Shown: positions 18,756-27,438 of the stretch, piece after piece
Layout: the number at the start of each line of letters is the position of its first letter
How positions within the stretch are numbered: position 1 is the first letter of the stretch
Assembly: GCF_002294725.1 (NCBI RefSeq)
Contig: NZ_NSFT01000001.1
Span: 124,001 to 188,000, forward strand
DNA: 64,000 bases
Direction: 5' to 3'
From: Mesorhizobium sp. WSM4313
Lineage (GTDB): Bacteria > Pseudomonadota > Alphaproteobacteria > Rhizobiales > Rhizobiaceae
Program-made: the position numbers and the translations under genes
Notes under the pieces: model-generated
Told to the model about the DNA's origin: nothing
The model's database searches: none
The model's input: the letters and a program-made list of their open reading frames with translations, nothing else

Positions 18756-19261
18756 TCCACGTCTGTTCGCTGTCGAAGGTCGACGAGGCCGTGACAAGGA
18801 CCGGTGCGCAGCGGTTGTTGTCGCTGCTCGCCGCAGGCACCGAAGTGGTCCGCCCGGCCTCGATCCTGGCGGAGAACCACTTGCATCTGGTCATGCACGA
18901 CATCGCTGTCGCGCAGGAAGGCATGACAATGCCCGGCGAGGAGCATGTGCGGGCCTTGCTCGATTTCGCCTATCGCTGGGACCGGGTAAAGCCGCTGGTG
19001 GTGCATTGCTATGCCGGCGTCAGCCGCTCGACGGCGTCGGCCTACATCATCGCCGCGGCGCTGGCGCCCAAGCGTGACGAGATGGAGCTCGCCCGAACGC
19101 TGCGCTTTCTCTCGCCGACGGCTACGCCCAATCCGCGGCTGATCGCCGTCGCCGACACGCTGCTTGAGCGCGACGGCCGCATGATCGCGGCGATCGAGGC
19201 CATCGGGCGCGGCGCCGACGCGTTCGAAGGGATACCCTTCGAACTGGGGATCGACGCCTAA
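18752..19261 (+). CDS. small tyrosine / dual-specificity phosphatase-like protein
   Basis: 169 residues. The CX5R phosphate-binding loop reads VVHCYAGVSRSTASAYIIA, with the catalytic cysteine and arginine in the right register. A candidate general-acid aspartate is the MHDIAV segment. Starts by ATGA overlap with cobC, so it is translated with it. Similar proteins beside cob genes are common in rhizobia as far as I recall, but I know no established role in cobalamin synthesis. A phosphatase acting on a small-molecule phosphate is as likely as one acting on protein. Confidence 0.8.
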   Translation: MIHVCSLSKVDEAVTRTGAQRLLSLLAAGTEVVRPASILAENHLHLVMHDIAVAQEGMTMPGEEHVRALLDFAYRWDRVKPLVVHCYAGVSRSTASAYIIAAALAPKRDEMELARTLRFLSPTATPNPRLIAVADTLLERDGRMIAAIEAIGRGADAFEGIPFELGIDA

Positions 19262-19279
19262 GTCAAAGCCGACCAGCCG

Positions 19280-20077
19280 CTACGACAGCCACTCGGCAAG
19301 CTTCGCCTTGCGCACATCCCGGACCAGGTTGATAAAACCGTCGGCCTGCATTTCCGCCGTCAGCCGGCCCTTCTCAGCCGTGGCGATGGAGGCGTCGCCG
19401 ACCACGCCGTTCGGATTGAGGTCGCTGGCAACCCAGGCGAAGGCATGCGTGCCGGTGTGGCGCAGCAGGGCGAATTCCTTTTCGGCGCGCCCGACATTGG
19501 AGACGAAATTCTCCGCCTTGCTCATGTCGACGAGGTCGGGCCGGAAGTGCAGCATCAGCGAGGTCTCGACATCGCCGCCATGGATGCCGTGACGGTCCTC
19601 GAGCTCGGTGTACATTCCGGCCGGGCGGCCGAAACGCTGCCAGCTCGTCTTCACCGACAGCATTTTGGCGCGCACGCGTAATTCGCGCGAAATGATGCCC
19701 ATGATCTCTTCATTACCGCCATGCGAATTGACGATGATCAGCTTCCTCACCCCGGCGCGGGCGACCGACAGGCCAAGTTCGGTCCAGGCGTCGACCAAGG
19801 TGGCGGCGGGCAAGGTGAGCGTTCCCGGCGCATGCAGATGCTCGTTCGACTTGCCGACAGCCTGCACCGGCAGGATGCGGATGTCGAGATCGTCGGGCAG
19901 GCGCGCGATCACCGTCTCCAGCATGCCCGCCATGATCGAGGTGTCGGTCGAGACCGGAAGGTGAGGCCCATGCTGCTCGATCGCCGCCACCGGCAGCACG
20001 GCGATGGTCGCTTCGGCGTCGATCGAGGCGTATTCGGTCGTCCGGTAATCGCCCCACCACACGCGTCTTGTCGTCAC
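19280..20077 (-). CDS. creatininase-family amidohydrolase
   Basis: 265 residues. Metal-binding motifs of the family are all present: AAIEQHGPHLPVSTD (Glu-X-His and Asp), IVNSHGGNEEI and HGIHGGDVETSLML (His and Glu). Creatininase opens a cyclic amide; relatives act on other small cyclic or peptide-like amides (MftE, for example, removes a peptide tail). Substrate unknown here. It follows ridA by 62 bases on the same strand and lies opposite an ABC importer operon with a cytosine-deaminase-like amidohydrolase. A role in opening a cyclic nitrogen compound fits, by inference. Its stop lies 18 bases from the convergent phosphatase gene. Confidence 0.85.
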   Translation of the reverse strand: MTTRRVWWGDYRTTEYASIDAEATIAVLPVAAIEQHGPHLPVSTDTSIMAGMLETVIARLPDDLDIRILPVQAVGKSNEHLHAPGTLTLPAATLVDAWTELGLSVARAGVRKLIIVNSHGGNEEIMGIISRELRVRAKMLSVKTSWQRFGRPAGMYTELEDRHGIHGGDVETSLMLHFRPDLVDMSKAENFVSNVGRAEKEFALLRHTGTHAFAWVASDLNPNGVVGDASIATAEKGRLTAEMQADGFINLVRDVRKAKLAEWLS

Positions 20078-20139
20078 TTTTCGTCTCCCGATTGGTCTGC
20101 TGTCCGGCCTGAAGGTCTAGAGCCTATCCCCGGAAACAG

Positions 20140-20523
20140 CTAGCCCGCTGCCAGAGCTTCGACCTCGACCTTGAATTCCGGGCGGGCGAAGCCGGAGACG
20201 ATCATCAGCGTGGAGGCCGGCGCCGGATCGGAAAAGAGCCGGTTGCGGACATCCATATAGGCCTGCAGGTGCTCGCGGCCGATGACGAAGGCGTTGATGC
20301 GCACGATGTCGTTCAAGGTCAGCCCGGCCTCGCTCAGAATCGCGGCGATGTTCTTGAAGCAGAGCTCCGTCTGCGCGCCGGCATCCTCCGGCACGGCGTC
20401 GTCTGGGCCGATGCCCAATTGACCCGAGCACAGCACCAGACGCTTTCCGGCCGGTATTTCGACGCCGTGGCTGTAGCGGGCGAAAGGCGGCTTGATCGAC
20501 TTGGGGGCGAGGTATTTGAGCAT
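20140..20523 (-). CDS. RidA-family (YjgF/UK114) protein
   Basis: 127 residues, the usual size of this trimeric family. Visible features: LVLCSGQLGIGPDDAVPEDAGAQTELCFKNI, the LTLNDIVRINAFV helix-strand and STLMIVSGFARPEFKVEVEALA. The canonical RidA subgroup has a conserved arginine that binds the imine carboxylate; the end segment here reads ARPEFKVEVEA, so it more likely belongs to a Rid group with other or unknown imine/enamine substrates. Divergent from the ABC importer with a shared 253-base control region, upstream of the creatininase-family gene. Likely detoxifies or deaminates an intermediate of the same pathway. Confidence 0.85.
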   Translation of the reverse strand: MLKYLAPKSIKPPFARYSHGVEIPAGKRLVLCSGQLGIGPDDAVPEDAGAQTELCFKNIAAILSEAGLTLNDIVRINAFVIGREHLQAYMDVRNRLFSDPAPASTLMIVSGFARPEFKVEVEALAAG

Positions 20524-20581
20524 GGCATTCTCCTGTCGGCCGACAGCCTAGTGGCGGATTCATGAAACATTCAAGATGCCG

Positions 20582-20617
20582 TGGACGCCGCCAGGAGCGA
20601 TTATGGACAGGCGTCCA
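20582..20617. promoter_or_regulatory. inverted repeat in the divergent ridA / ABC-operon control region
   Basis: Perfect 8-base arms TGGACGCC (20582-20589) and GGCGTCCA (20610-20617) separated by 20 bases. They lie about 60 bases upstream of ridA and 160 bases upstream of the ABC operon. The spacing suits a dimeric or dimer-of-dimers regulator acting on both sides. No regulator gene is adjacent, so the protein is unknown. Confidence 0.35.
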
Positions 20618-20776
20618 AAAAATAGGCACGATGCCTCGCGTACGGCATGACCCGTCCGGTCTCGGCAACGACTGCCGCACGAGCAGGCGGCCCTGGCGGT
20701 GGCATGTGTCTTGCTTCTTGAATCAATGGTGTCGAGCCCAGCGCGTTGCGCGCCGGAGCCAAGAGAGGGTGAGTTT

Positions 20777-21781
20777 ATGATCGGACAAGGAAAGATCCTG
20801 GCGGGCGCCGTCGCCCTGCTGGCTGCGGGCACGCTGGGCGCGGCCGCAAACGAGAAGGTGACGTTCGGCACCAACTGGCTGGCCGAGCCGGAGCATGGCG
20901 GCTACTACCAGGCGATCGCCGACGGCACCTATGCCGCCTGCGGCCTTGATGTCACCATCATGCAGGGCGGCCCGCAGGTCAGCGGCCGGCCGATGCTGCT
21001 AGCCGGCAAGATCGATTTCTATATGGGCGGCAACCTGCTCTCGGCCTTCGACGCCGTGCAGCAGGGCATTCCGATGCGTGTCGTTGCGTCCGACTTCCAG
21101 AAGGATCCGCAAGTCATCATGTCCCATCCGGGAGAGGGGCTGGACAAGTGGGAGGACCTCAAGAACGCCGACCAGTACATCATGGGCGACGAAGGCGCGC
21201 AGACCTTCTTCCAGTGGATGGTCACCGATCTCGGTTTCGATGCCGCCAAGCGCGTGCCCTACACATTCAATCCGGCGCCCTTCATCGCCAACAAGAAGTC
21301 GATCCAGCAGGGCTATGTGACGTCCGAGCCGTTTGCCGTGCAGAAGCAGGGCGGCTTCACGCCGAACCAGTTCCTGCTCGCCGACTATGGCTGGGATACG
21401 TATGCGACCACCATCGAGGTGATGCAGGATACGATCGACAAGCGGCCGGAGGTGGTCCAATGCTTCGTCGATGGCTCGGCCAAGGGCTGGTACAAATACC
21501 TCTATGGCGACAACAAGGCCGCCAACGAGATGATCAAGAAGGACAATCCGGACATGACGGATGAGCAGATCGCCTTCTCGATCGAGCAGATGAAGAAGTT
21601 CGGCGTTGTCGATTCGGGCGATTCGGAAAAGCTCGGCATCGGCGCGATGACCGAAGCCCGCATCCAGAGTTTTTACGACAAGATGGTCAAGGCCAAGGTC
21701 GCGCAGCCGGGCCTTGACATCAAGAAGGCTTACACGCTGGCCTTCATCAACAAGGGTGTCGGGCTGGAGCTGAAGAAGTAA
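20777..21781 (+). CDS. ABC transporter substrate-binding protein, NMT1/ThiY-like
   Basis: Periplasmic binding protein of 334 residues with a signal peptide (about 1-25, ending AAA before NEKVTFG). FGTNWLAEPEHGGYYQAIADG and the following CGLDVTIMQGGPQVSG are the NMT1/THI5-like pattern seen in importers of pyrimidines, riboflavin-type heterocycles, nitrate or sulfonates. The start at 20777 is supported by AGAGAGGG upstream; the frame is open further upstream but without export signal logic. First gene of a seven-gene plus-strand run. The cytosine-deaminase-like gene in the run favours a heterocyclic substrate, by inference. Confidence 0.85.
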   Translation: MIGQGKILAGAVALLAAGTLGAAANEKVTFGTNWLAEPEHGGYYQAIADGTYAACGLDVTIMQGGPQVSGRPMLLAGKIDFYMGGNLLSAFDAVQQGIPMRVVASDFQKDPQVIMSHPGEGLDKWEDLKNADQYIMGDEGAQTFFQWMVTDLGFDAAKRVPYTFNPAPFIANKKSIQQGYVTSEPFAVQKQGGFTPNQFLLADYGWDTYATTIEVMQDTIDKRPEVVQCFVDGSAKGWYKYLYGDNKAANEMIKKDNPDMTDEQIAFSIEQMKKFGVVDSGDSEKLGIGAMTEARIQSFYDKMVKAKVAQPGLDIKKAYTLAFINKGVGLELKK

Positions 21782-21796
21782 GGCGGCCGGCCTGAG

Positions 21797-22618
21797 ATGA
21801 TCCAGGAAAAAGTGGCTGGGACGCCGGCGGCATCCGGGGAGGCCCCGATGCTGCTGGCATTGCGCAATGTCGGCAAGGTCTTTTCCAACGGCGTGACGGC
21901 GCTGAGCAAGGTCGACCTGGCGATCCGCGAAGGCGATTTCCTGAGCCTGCTCGGCCCCTCGGGCTGCGGCAAGTCGACCGCGCTCAGGTTGATCGCGGGT
22001 CTCTCGACGCCGACCTCCGGCCAGCTTGACTGGCGCGGCTCGATCGACCGCTCGAACATCGGCTTCGTCTTCCAGGAGCCGACGCTGCTGCCCTGGGCCA
22101 GCGTCTTCGACAATGTCTGGTTGCCGCTGAGGCTGAAGGGGGTGTCGCGCGCCAAGGCGGAACCCGCCGTGATGGAGGTGCTGTCGCGCGTCCATCTCAC
22201 CGGCTTCGAGAACGCTGTGCCGCGCGAGCTTTCCGGCGGCATGAAGATGCGCGTCTCGATCGCGCGGGCCATGGTGACCAAGCCGCGCATCCTTCTGATG
22301 GACGAGCCTTTCGCGGCGCTCGACGAGATCACCCGCTTCAAGCTCAACAACGACCTTCTGGAACTTTGGCAGGACGAGCGCTTCACCGTCATCTTTGTCA
22401 CCCACAGCGTGTTCGAGAGCGTGTTCCTGTCCAGCCGCGTCGTCGTCATGGCCGCGCGGCCGGGCCGCGTCCATGGCGAACTCCCCATCAACGCGCCCTA
22501 TCCGCGTGACGAGGCGTTCCGCACCTCGCCGGGCTATGCCGCGCTTTGCCGGCAGGCCTCGGGCGTGCTGGTCGACGCCATCAACTCAACCGCCGGATCG
22601 CATCATGACGGCCATTGA
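21797..22618 (+). CDS. ABC transporter ATP-binding protein
   Basis: 273 residues, nitrate/taurine-type ATPase partner of the adjacent binding protein and permease. Walker A is LLGPSGCGKSTALRLIAG, the Q-loop is FVFQEPTLLPWASVF, the ABC signature ELSGGMKMRVSIARA, Walker B ILLMDEPFAALDE and the switch histidine VTHSVFES. The start follows the binding-protein stop by 15 bases. Its last 14 bases overlap the start of the permease gene, so expression is coupled. Confidence 0.92.
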   Translation: MIQEKVAGTPAASGEAPMLLALRNVGKVFSNGVTALSKVDLAIREGDFLSLLGPSGCGKSTALRLIAGLSTPTSGQLDWRGSIDRSNIGFVFQEPTLLPWASVFDNVWLPLRLKGVSRAKAEPAVMEVLSRVHLTGFENAVPRELSGGMKMRVSIARAMVTKPRILLMDEPFAALDEITRFKLNNDLLELWQDERFTVIFVTHSVFESVFLSSRVVVMAARPGRVHGELPINAPYPRDEAFRTSPGYAALCRQASGVLVDAINSTAGSHHDGH

Positions 22619-23456
22619 AAACAATGTCCTGACGCTCGATCCCGAAGAGGCGCGCCGCGCCCGCCAGGAGCGGCTGGAGCGCATCGGCAAATGGGTGCTG
22701 CCGCTGGCGATCATGACGCTGGCGATCGTGCTGTGGGACCGCATCTGCGTCTGGAACGCGATCCCGCAATATATCCTGCCGCGGCCGGGCGTGGTGCTGC
22801 AGACGCTGCACAGCGACGCCGGCCTGCTCTTCTCCTCGCTCTTGGTGACGCTCAGGATCACCTTCCTCAGCTTGGCTCTCGCCGTCATCGGCGGCGTCGG
22901 GCTGGCGGTGCTGTTCGCGCAGTCGAAATGGGTGGAGATGTCGTTCTTCCCCTTCGCCATCGTGCTGCAGGTGACGCCGATCGTCGCCATCTTCCCCTTG
23001 ATCAACATCTATGTGGACAACCAGACCATCAAACTGCTGCTCTGCGCCTGGATCGTCGCCTTCTTCCCGATCCTGTCGAACACGACTCTCGGCCTGAACT
23101 CGGTCGACCGCAATCTGCGGGACCTGTTCAAGCTCAACGGCGCGACGCGCTGGCAGCAATTGCGATATCTGCGCCTGCCGGCGGCGATGCCTTATTTTCT
23201 CGGCGGGCTGAAGATCGCCGGCGGCCTGTCGCTGATCGGCGCCGTGGTGGCGGAATTCGTCGCCGGCGCGCAGGGGCAGTCGTCCGGGCTCGCGTCCCGC
23301 ATCATCGAGGCCGGCTACCGGCTCAATGCGCCGCGCCTGTTCGCGGCGCTGATCCTGATCTCGCTCACCGGCATCCTGATCTTCCTGGTGCTGTCGCTGG
23401 TGTCGCATCTCATCCTGCGCCGCTGGCACGAGAGCGCGCTGAAGCAGGAGCGCTAA
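22605..23456 (+). CDS. ABC transporter permease
   Basis: 283 residues, BPD_transp_1 family with about six membrane helices. A cytoplasmic N-terminus of about 30 residues precedes the first helix (WVLPLAIMTLAIVLWD). The EAA-type coupling loop reads LFKLNGATRWQQLRYLRLPAAMPYFLGGLKIAGG. ATG at 22605 lies inside the end of the ATPase gene. This completes a one-permease, one-ATPase importer, in which the permease would act as a homodimer. Confidence 0.9.
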   Translation: MTAIENNVLTLDPEEARRARQERLERIGKWVLPLAIMTLAIVLWDRICVWNAIPQYILPRPGVVLQTLHSDAGLLFSSLLVTLRITFLSLALAVIGGVGLAVLFAQSKWVEMSFFPFAIVLQVTPIVAIFPLINIYVDNQTIKLLLCAWIVAFFPILSNTTLGLNSVDRNLRDLFKLNGATRWQQLRYLRLPAAMPYFLGGLKIAGGLSLIGAVVAEFVAGAQGQSSGLASRIIEAGYRLNAPRLFAALILISLTGILIFLVLSLVSHLILRRWHESALKQER

Positions 23457-23492
23457 GGTGGTAGCCGGGAAAATCGCGAAGAGGACCAGATC

Positions 23493-24791
23493 TTGATCCC
23501 TACCTCTGGTTCCTACCGGCTTGCCAATGCCCGTGTTCACCGGTCGCTGACGCCCGGCCTTATAGAACCGTTCGACGTGGACGGTTTCGCGCTGGCTGAA
23601 CTGGCCGTCGCCGACGGCAAGATCGCGAGCATCGTCGCCCATGCCGAATCGAAGGCGCAGTCCGACGCGATCGACCTTGCCGGCCGTATCGTGCTGCCGT
23701 GTTTCGTCGATTGCCACACCCACATCGACAAGGGCCATATCTGGCCGCGGAAACCCAATCCGGACGGCACCTTCATGGGCGCGCTCAATGCCACCGGCGC
23801 CGACCGCGCCGCGCGCTGGAGCGCCGAGGATGTCGCGCGCCGCATGGATTTCTCGCTGCGCTCGGCCTACGCGCATGGCACCAAGGCCATGCGCACGCAT
23901 CTCGACAGCGTGCCGCCGCAGGAGGAGATCTCCTGGCCGGTGTTCGAAACGATGCGAGAGAGATGGCGCGGGCGCATCGACCTGCAGGCGGCTTGCCTGC
24001 TCGGCATTGAAGGCGTGCGTGACAAGGCCTGGTTCGAGCGACTGGCGAAGCGCGTCGCCGCGGCCAAGGGCGTGCTCGGCGTCGTCACCTATATGGTGCC
24101 CGACCTCGAGGAACTGCTCGACCAGGTGTTCGCCCAGGCGATCGAGCATGGGCTCGATCTCGATTTCCATGCCGACGAGACCGACGATATCGCGGCCATC
24201 TCGTTGAAGAAGATCGCCGAGGCGTCGCTGTGGAACGGTTTCGAGGGCAACATCCTGGTCGGCCATTGCTGCTCGCTGTCGCGCCAGCCGGACCTGGAGG
24301 TGCTCGATACGCTGGACAAGGTGGCGAAGGCGCGGCTTGCCGTGGTGTCGCTGCCGATGTGCAATCTCTATCTGCAGGACCGCCGCAGCAACGGCACCAC
24401 CCCGCGCTGGCGCGGCGTGACGCTGCTGCACGAGATGAAGGCGCGCGGCATCAAGGTTGCGGTGGCCTCCGACAATACGCGCGATCCGTTCTACGCCTAT
24501 GGCGATCTCGATATGCTCGAAGTCTACCGCATGGCGACGCGCATCCTGCATTTCGACCATCCGGTAGGCGACTGGCCGAAGGCGGTGGCGGCAACGCCGG
24601 CCGAGGTGATGCGGCTCGACGGCGCCGGTACGCTTGCCGTCGGCGGCTCAGCCGATTTCATCGTCTTCAGGGGGCGCAGCTGGACCGAATTGCTGTCGCG
24701 GCCCGAATCGGATCGCATCGTGGTGCGCGACGGCAGGGCGATCGAACGCCAATTGCCCGACTATGCCGAACTCGACGAACTGATGGTGTGA
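23493..24791 (+). CDS. cytosine-deaminase-like amidohydrolase
   Basis: 432 residues, amidohydrolase superfamily (CodA-like). Metal ligands: VDCHTHIDKGHIW (HxH), DFHADETDD, ILVGHCCSLS and VASDNTRDPFYAYGDLD (catalytic Asp). The C-terminal strands (GTLAVGGSADFIVF) are typical composite-domain pieces. It hydrolyses C-N bonds in rings or deaminates; the true substrate is unknown. The start is TTG at 23493 with GAGGA seven bases upstream; no ATG or GTG fits the conserved N-terminus. It lies 36 bases after the permease and ends one base into the next gene (TGATG), so it belongs to the transport operon. Confidence 0.87.
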   Translation: MIPTSGSYRLANARVHRSLTPGLIEPFDVDGFALAELAVADGKIASIVAHAESKAQSDAIDLAGRIVLPCFVDCHTHIDKGHIWPRKPNPDGTFMGALNATGADRAARWSAEDVARRMDFSLRSAYAHGTKAMRTHLDSVPPQEEISWPVFETMRERWRGRIDLQAACLLGIEGVRDKAWFERLAKRVAAAKGVLGVVTYMVPDLEELLDQVFAQAIEHGLDLDFHADETDDIAAISLKKIAEASLWNGFEGNILVGHCCSLSRQPDLEVLDTLDKVAKARLAVVSLPMCNLYLQDRRSNGTTPRWRGVTLLHEMKARGIKVAVASDNTRDPFYAYGDLDMLEVYRMATRILHFDHPVGDWPKAVAATPAEVMRLDGAGTLAVGGSADFIVFRGRSWTELLSRPESDRIVVRDGRAIERQLPDYAELDELMV

Positions 24792-26197
24792 TGATGGATA
24801 TCGCAGCGCTGAAGCGCGATCTCGACGGGATCAAGCTCGACGACCATCCGGCCATCGTCCAGCAGAAGAGCCGCGACTTCTACTGGTACAGCCCGGTGCT
24901 GAAGGCGCAACTCGATCACATCAAAGGCGACCTGATCGTCACGCCGAAGAACGAAGATGAAGTCATCCGCGCGCTTGCCGCATGCCACAGGCACGGCGTT
25001 CCGGTGACGCCGCGCGGCAGCGGCACCGGCAATTATGGGCAGGCGATGCCGCTGTCGGGCGGCGTGGTGCTGAACCTCGCCGAGATGAACGAGATCAAGA
25101 CGATCGCGCCGGGGCGGGTGGTGACCGGGCCGGGCGCGGTGCTGGCCGACATCGACAAGGCGACGCGGGCGCATTCCGGACAGGAGCTGAGGCTCTCGCC
25201 CTCGACCTACAACACCGCCTCGATCGGCGGCTTCATCGCTGGCGGTTCGGGCGGCGTCGGCTCGATCAATTTCGGCGGCTTGCGCGATTTCGGCAATGTG
25301 CTGCGGCTGCGCGTCGTCACCATGGAGGCCGAGCCCAAGGCGCTCGAGCTCACCGGCGAGGACCTGCACAAGGTGACGCATGCCTATGGCACCAACGGCA
25401 TTATCACCGAGGTCGAGATGCCGCTGACCGCCGCCTATGATTGGATCGACGTTATCGTCGGCTTCGACAAATTCATGGGTGCAGCCCGCTACGGCAACGC
25501 GCTTGCCTGCCAGGACGGCATCCTGACCAAGCTGATCACGCCGATCGCCGCACCCGTGCCGCAGCTCTATTTCAAGCGGCACCAGAAATTCCTGCGCGAG
25601 GGGCAAAGCATTTGCGTCGTCATGGTCGCGAAGCATGGGCTCGACGCCTTCCTGGCCTTCACCCGGCGCGCCGGCGGCGAGGTCATCTTCAATGCGGCGA
25701 CCGCGACGGACGAGGACAAGAAGGGCCTGCCGCCGGCCTATGAGCTTGCCTGGAACCACACGACCCTGCGCGCACTGCGCGTCGACCCGTCGATCACCTA
25801 TCTGCAGTCGCTCTATCCGTTCCCCAACCAGCTGGCGCTGGTCGAGAAGATGGACGCGATGTTCACGGGCGAGGTGTTCTCGCATCTGGAATTCGTGCGG
25901 CTCGACGGCAACATCACCTGCTTCGGCCTGCCGCTGGTCAAGTTCACCACCGAGGCGCGGCTCAACGAAATCATCCGCCTGCATGAGGAGAATGGCTGCC
26001 CGATCTTCAACCCGCACCGCTACACGCTGGAAGAGGGCGGCATGAAGCAGACCGACGAGTTCCAGCTTGCCTTCAAGCGCCAGACCGATCCGCAAGGGCT
26101 GCTCAATCCCGGCAAGATGATCGCCTGGGAAAACCCGGACTATGATTATCGCTCCGGCCGCACGTTTCTGTTCAAGGGATTGCAGAAGGCGGGGTGA
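24791..26197 (+). CDS. FAD-binding oxidase/dehydrogenase (GlcD/VAO family)
   Basis: 468 residues. The PCMH-type FAD domain is at about 45-220: VPVTPRGSGTGNYGQAMPLSGGVVLNL for the pyrophosphate loop and STYNTASIGGFIAGGSGGVGS for the second FAD loop. A C-terminal oxidase domain with NPGKMIAWENPD near the end follows, as in D-lactate/glycolate dehydrogenase relatives. The ATG overlaps the amidohydrolase stop (TGATG), and the stop overlaps the next start the same way. It probably oxidises an alpha-hydroxy acid or amine-derived intermediate released by the amidohydrolase; the substrate is not known. Confidence 0.85.
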   Translation: MMDIAALKRDLDGIKLDDHPAIVQQKSRDFYWYSPVLKAQLDHIKGDLIVTPKNEDEVIRALAACHRHGVPVTPRGSGTGNYGQAMPLSGGVVLNLAEMNEIKTIAPGRVVTGPGAVLADIDKATRAHSGQELRLSPSTYNTASIGGFIAGGSGGVGSINFGGLRDFGNVLRLRVVTMEAEPKALELTGEDLHKVTHAYGTNGIITEVEMPLTAAYDWIDVIVGFDKFMGAARYGNALACQDGILTKLITPIAAPVPQLYFKRHQKFLREGQSICVVMVAKHGLDAFLAFTRRAGGEVIFNAATATDEDKKGLPPAYELAWNHTTLRALRVDPSITYLQSLYPFPNQLALVEKMDAMFTGEVFSHLEFVRLDGNITCFGLPLVKFTTEARLNEIIRLHEENGCPIFNPHRYTLEEGGMKQTDEFQLAFKRQTDPQGLLNPGKMIAWENPDYDYRSGRTFLFKGLQKAG

Positions 26198-26778
26198 TGA
26201 AAATCCTCGTGCTCTACGCTCATCCGGTGGAGACCAGCTTCAACGCCGGCCTGCACGAGACGATCGTCGAGCGGCTCGCCGCGTCGGGGCATGCGGTCGA
26301 CGACTGCGACCTCTATGCCGAGGATTTCGATCCAAGGCTGACACGCGCCGAGCGGCTCGGCTACCACGAGCCGCGCGGGCCGGACGACGCGGTCGCCGGC
26401 TATGTCGAAAGGCTGAAGAATGCCGAAGCGCTGGTGCTGTCGTTTCCGGTCTGGAACTATGGCTATCCGGCGATCCTGAAAGGTTTTTTCGACCGCGTCT
26501 TCCTGCCCGGCGTGTCGTTCAAGCTGGTCGACGGCAAAGTGCAGCCGACATTGCACAACATCCGCAAGCTCGCGGCCATCACCACCTATGGCGGCAGCCG
26601 CTTTCGCGCCATGCTGATGGGCGATCCGCCGCGCAAGATCGTCAAGCGCATGCTGCGGGCGACCATCAAGCCAGGCGCTCCTGTCTCCTATCTCGCGCAT
26701 TATTCGATGAACCTCTCCACCGAGGAGACGCGCAAAGTCTTCATGGCGAAGGTCGCGGCGACGATGGACGCCTTCTGA
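26197..26778 (+). CDS. NAD(P)H dehydrogenase (quinone)-family flavodoxin-fold reductase, copy 1
   Basis: 193 residues. It opens MKILVLYAHPVETSFNAGL, the FMN/FAD phosphate-binding start of the NQO1/MdaB-type family. LVLSFPVWNYGYPAILKGFFDRVFLPG is the second flavin-contact region, and ITTYGGSRFRAMLMGDPPRKIV the third. ATG at 26197 overlaps the FAD-oxidase stop; a GTG codon directly before it is possible but unneeded. Transfers hydride from NAD(P)H to quinones or other electrophiles. Tandem with a similar gene that starts on its stop codon. Confidence 0.85.
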   Translation: MKILVLYAHPVETSFNAGLHETIVERLAASGHAVDDCDLYAEDFDPRLTRAERLGYHEPRGPDDAVAGYVERLKNAEALVLSFPVWNYGYPAILKGFFDRVFLPGVSFKLVDGKVQPTLHNIRKLAAITTYGGSRFRAMLMGDPPRKIVKRMLRATIKPGAPVSYLAHYSMNLSTEETRKVFMAKVAATMDAF

Positions 26779-27365
26779 TGCGCGTGCTGGTGGTCTATTG
26801 CCATCCGGTGCCGGAAAGCTATTGCGCGGCGATCCGCGACCTGGCGGTGGAGGTGCTGAAAGGACGTGGCTGGGACGTGCGGCTGCTCGACCTCTATGCC
26901 GAGAATTTCGACCCTGTGATGAGTTGCGAGGAGCGGCGCTTCTACAATGATCGCGCGCCGGAAGATCCTGCGCTGACGCCGCATTTCGAACATCTGCAAT
27001 GGGCGCAGGCGATCCTCTTCATCTATCCGACCTGGTGGTACGGGTTGCCGGCGATGCTGAAGGGCTGGTTCGACCGCGTGTGGGCGACCGACATCGCCTT
27101 CAAGCTACCAGCCGGCAAGGGGCGGATCACGTCGCTGATGCGGCACGTCACCAAGGTCGGCGTCATCACCACCTGCGGCGCGCCGACCTGGTGGAGCGTG
27201 GTCGTCGGCCAGCCGGGACGCAAGACGATTTTACGCGGCATGCGGGCGCTATGCGCCACGCGCTGCAAGACGTTTTTCCTGGCGCACTATTTGATGGATG
27301 CCTCGACACCGAAGAGCAGGGCGGGGTTTCTGGTCAAAGTCCGCAGGACGCTTGAGCGGTTTTAG
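26778..27365 (+). CDS. NAD(P)H dehydrogenase (quinone)-family flavodoxin-fold reductase, copy 2
   Basis: 195 residues, same family as the gene before it (MRVLVVYCHPVPESYCAAI; ILFIYPTWWYGLPAMLKGWFDRV; VITTCGAPTWWSVVVGQPGRKTI). The two are clearly diverged, so this is an old duplication. ATG overlaps the preceding stop (TGATG). The active-site aromatic pair Trp-Trp (PTWWYGLP) replaces the Trp-Asn of copy 1 (PVWNYGYP), which suggests different substrates or a heterodimer. Last gene of the ABC/amidohydrolase operon; no clear terminator follows. Confidence 0.83.
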   Translation: MRVLVVYCHPVPESYCAAIRDLAVEVLKGRGWDVRLLDLYAENFDPVMSCEERRFYNDRAPEDPALTPHFEHLQWAQAILFIYPTWWYGLPAMLKGWFDRVWATDIAFKLPAGKGRITSLMRHVTKVGVITTCGAPTWWSVVVGQPGRKTILRGMRALCATRCKTFFLAHYLMDASTPKSRAGFLVKVRRTLERF

Positions 27366-27438
27366 GGGGCCTTCAGCTATCCTGCGGGATTGTGGCGAAC
27401 GCCTTTTTTTATGCGGAAATGAAGTGCATAATAAGGGC

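Noticed and set aside
22581..24560. 659-codon minus-strand frame across the permease and amidohydrolase genes
   Set aside because: It spans two real plus-strand genes and their junction, with no domain signal of its own.
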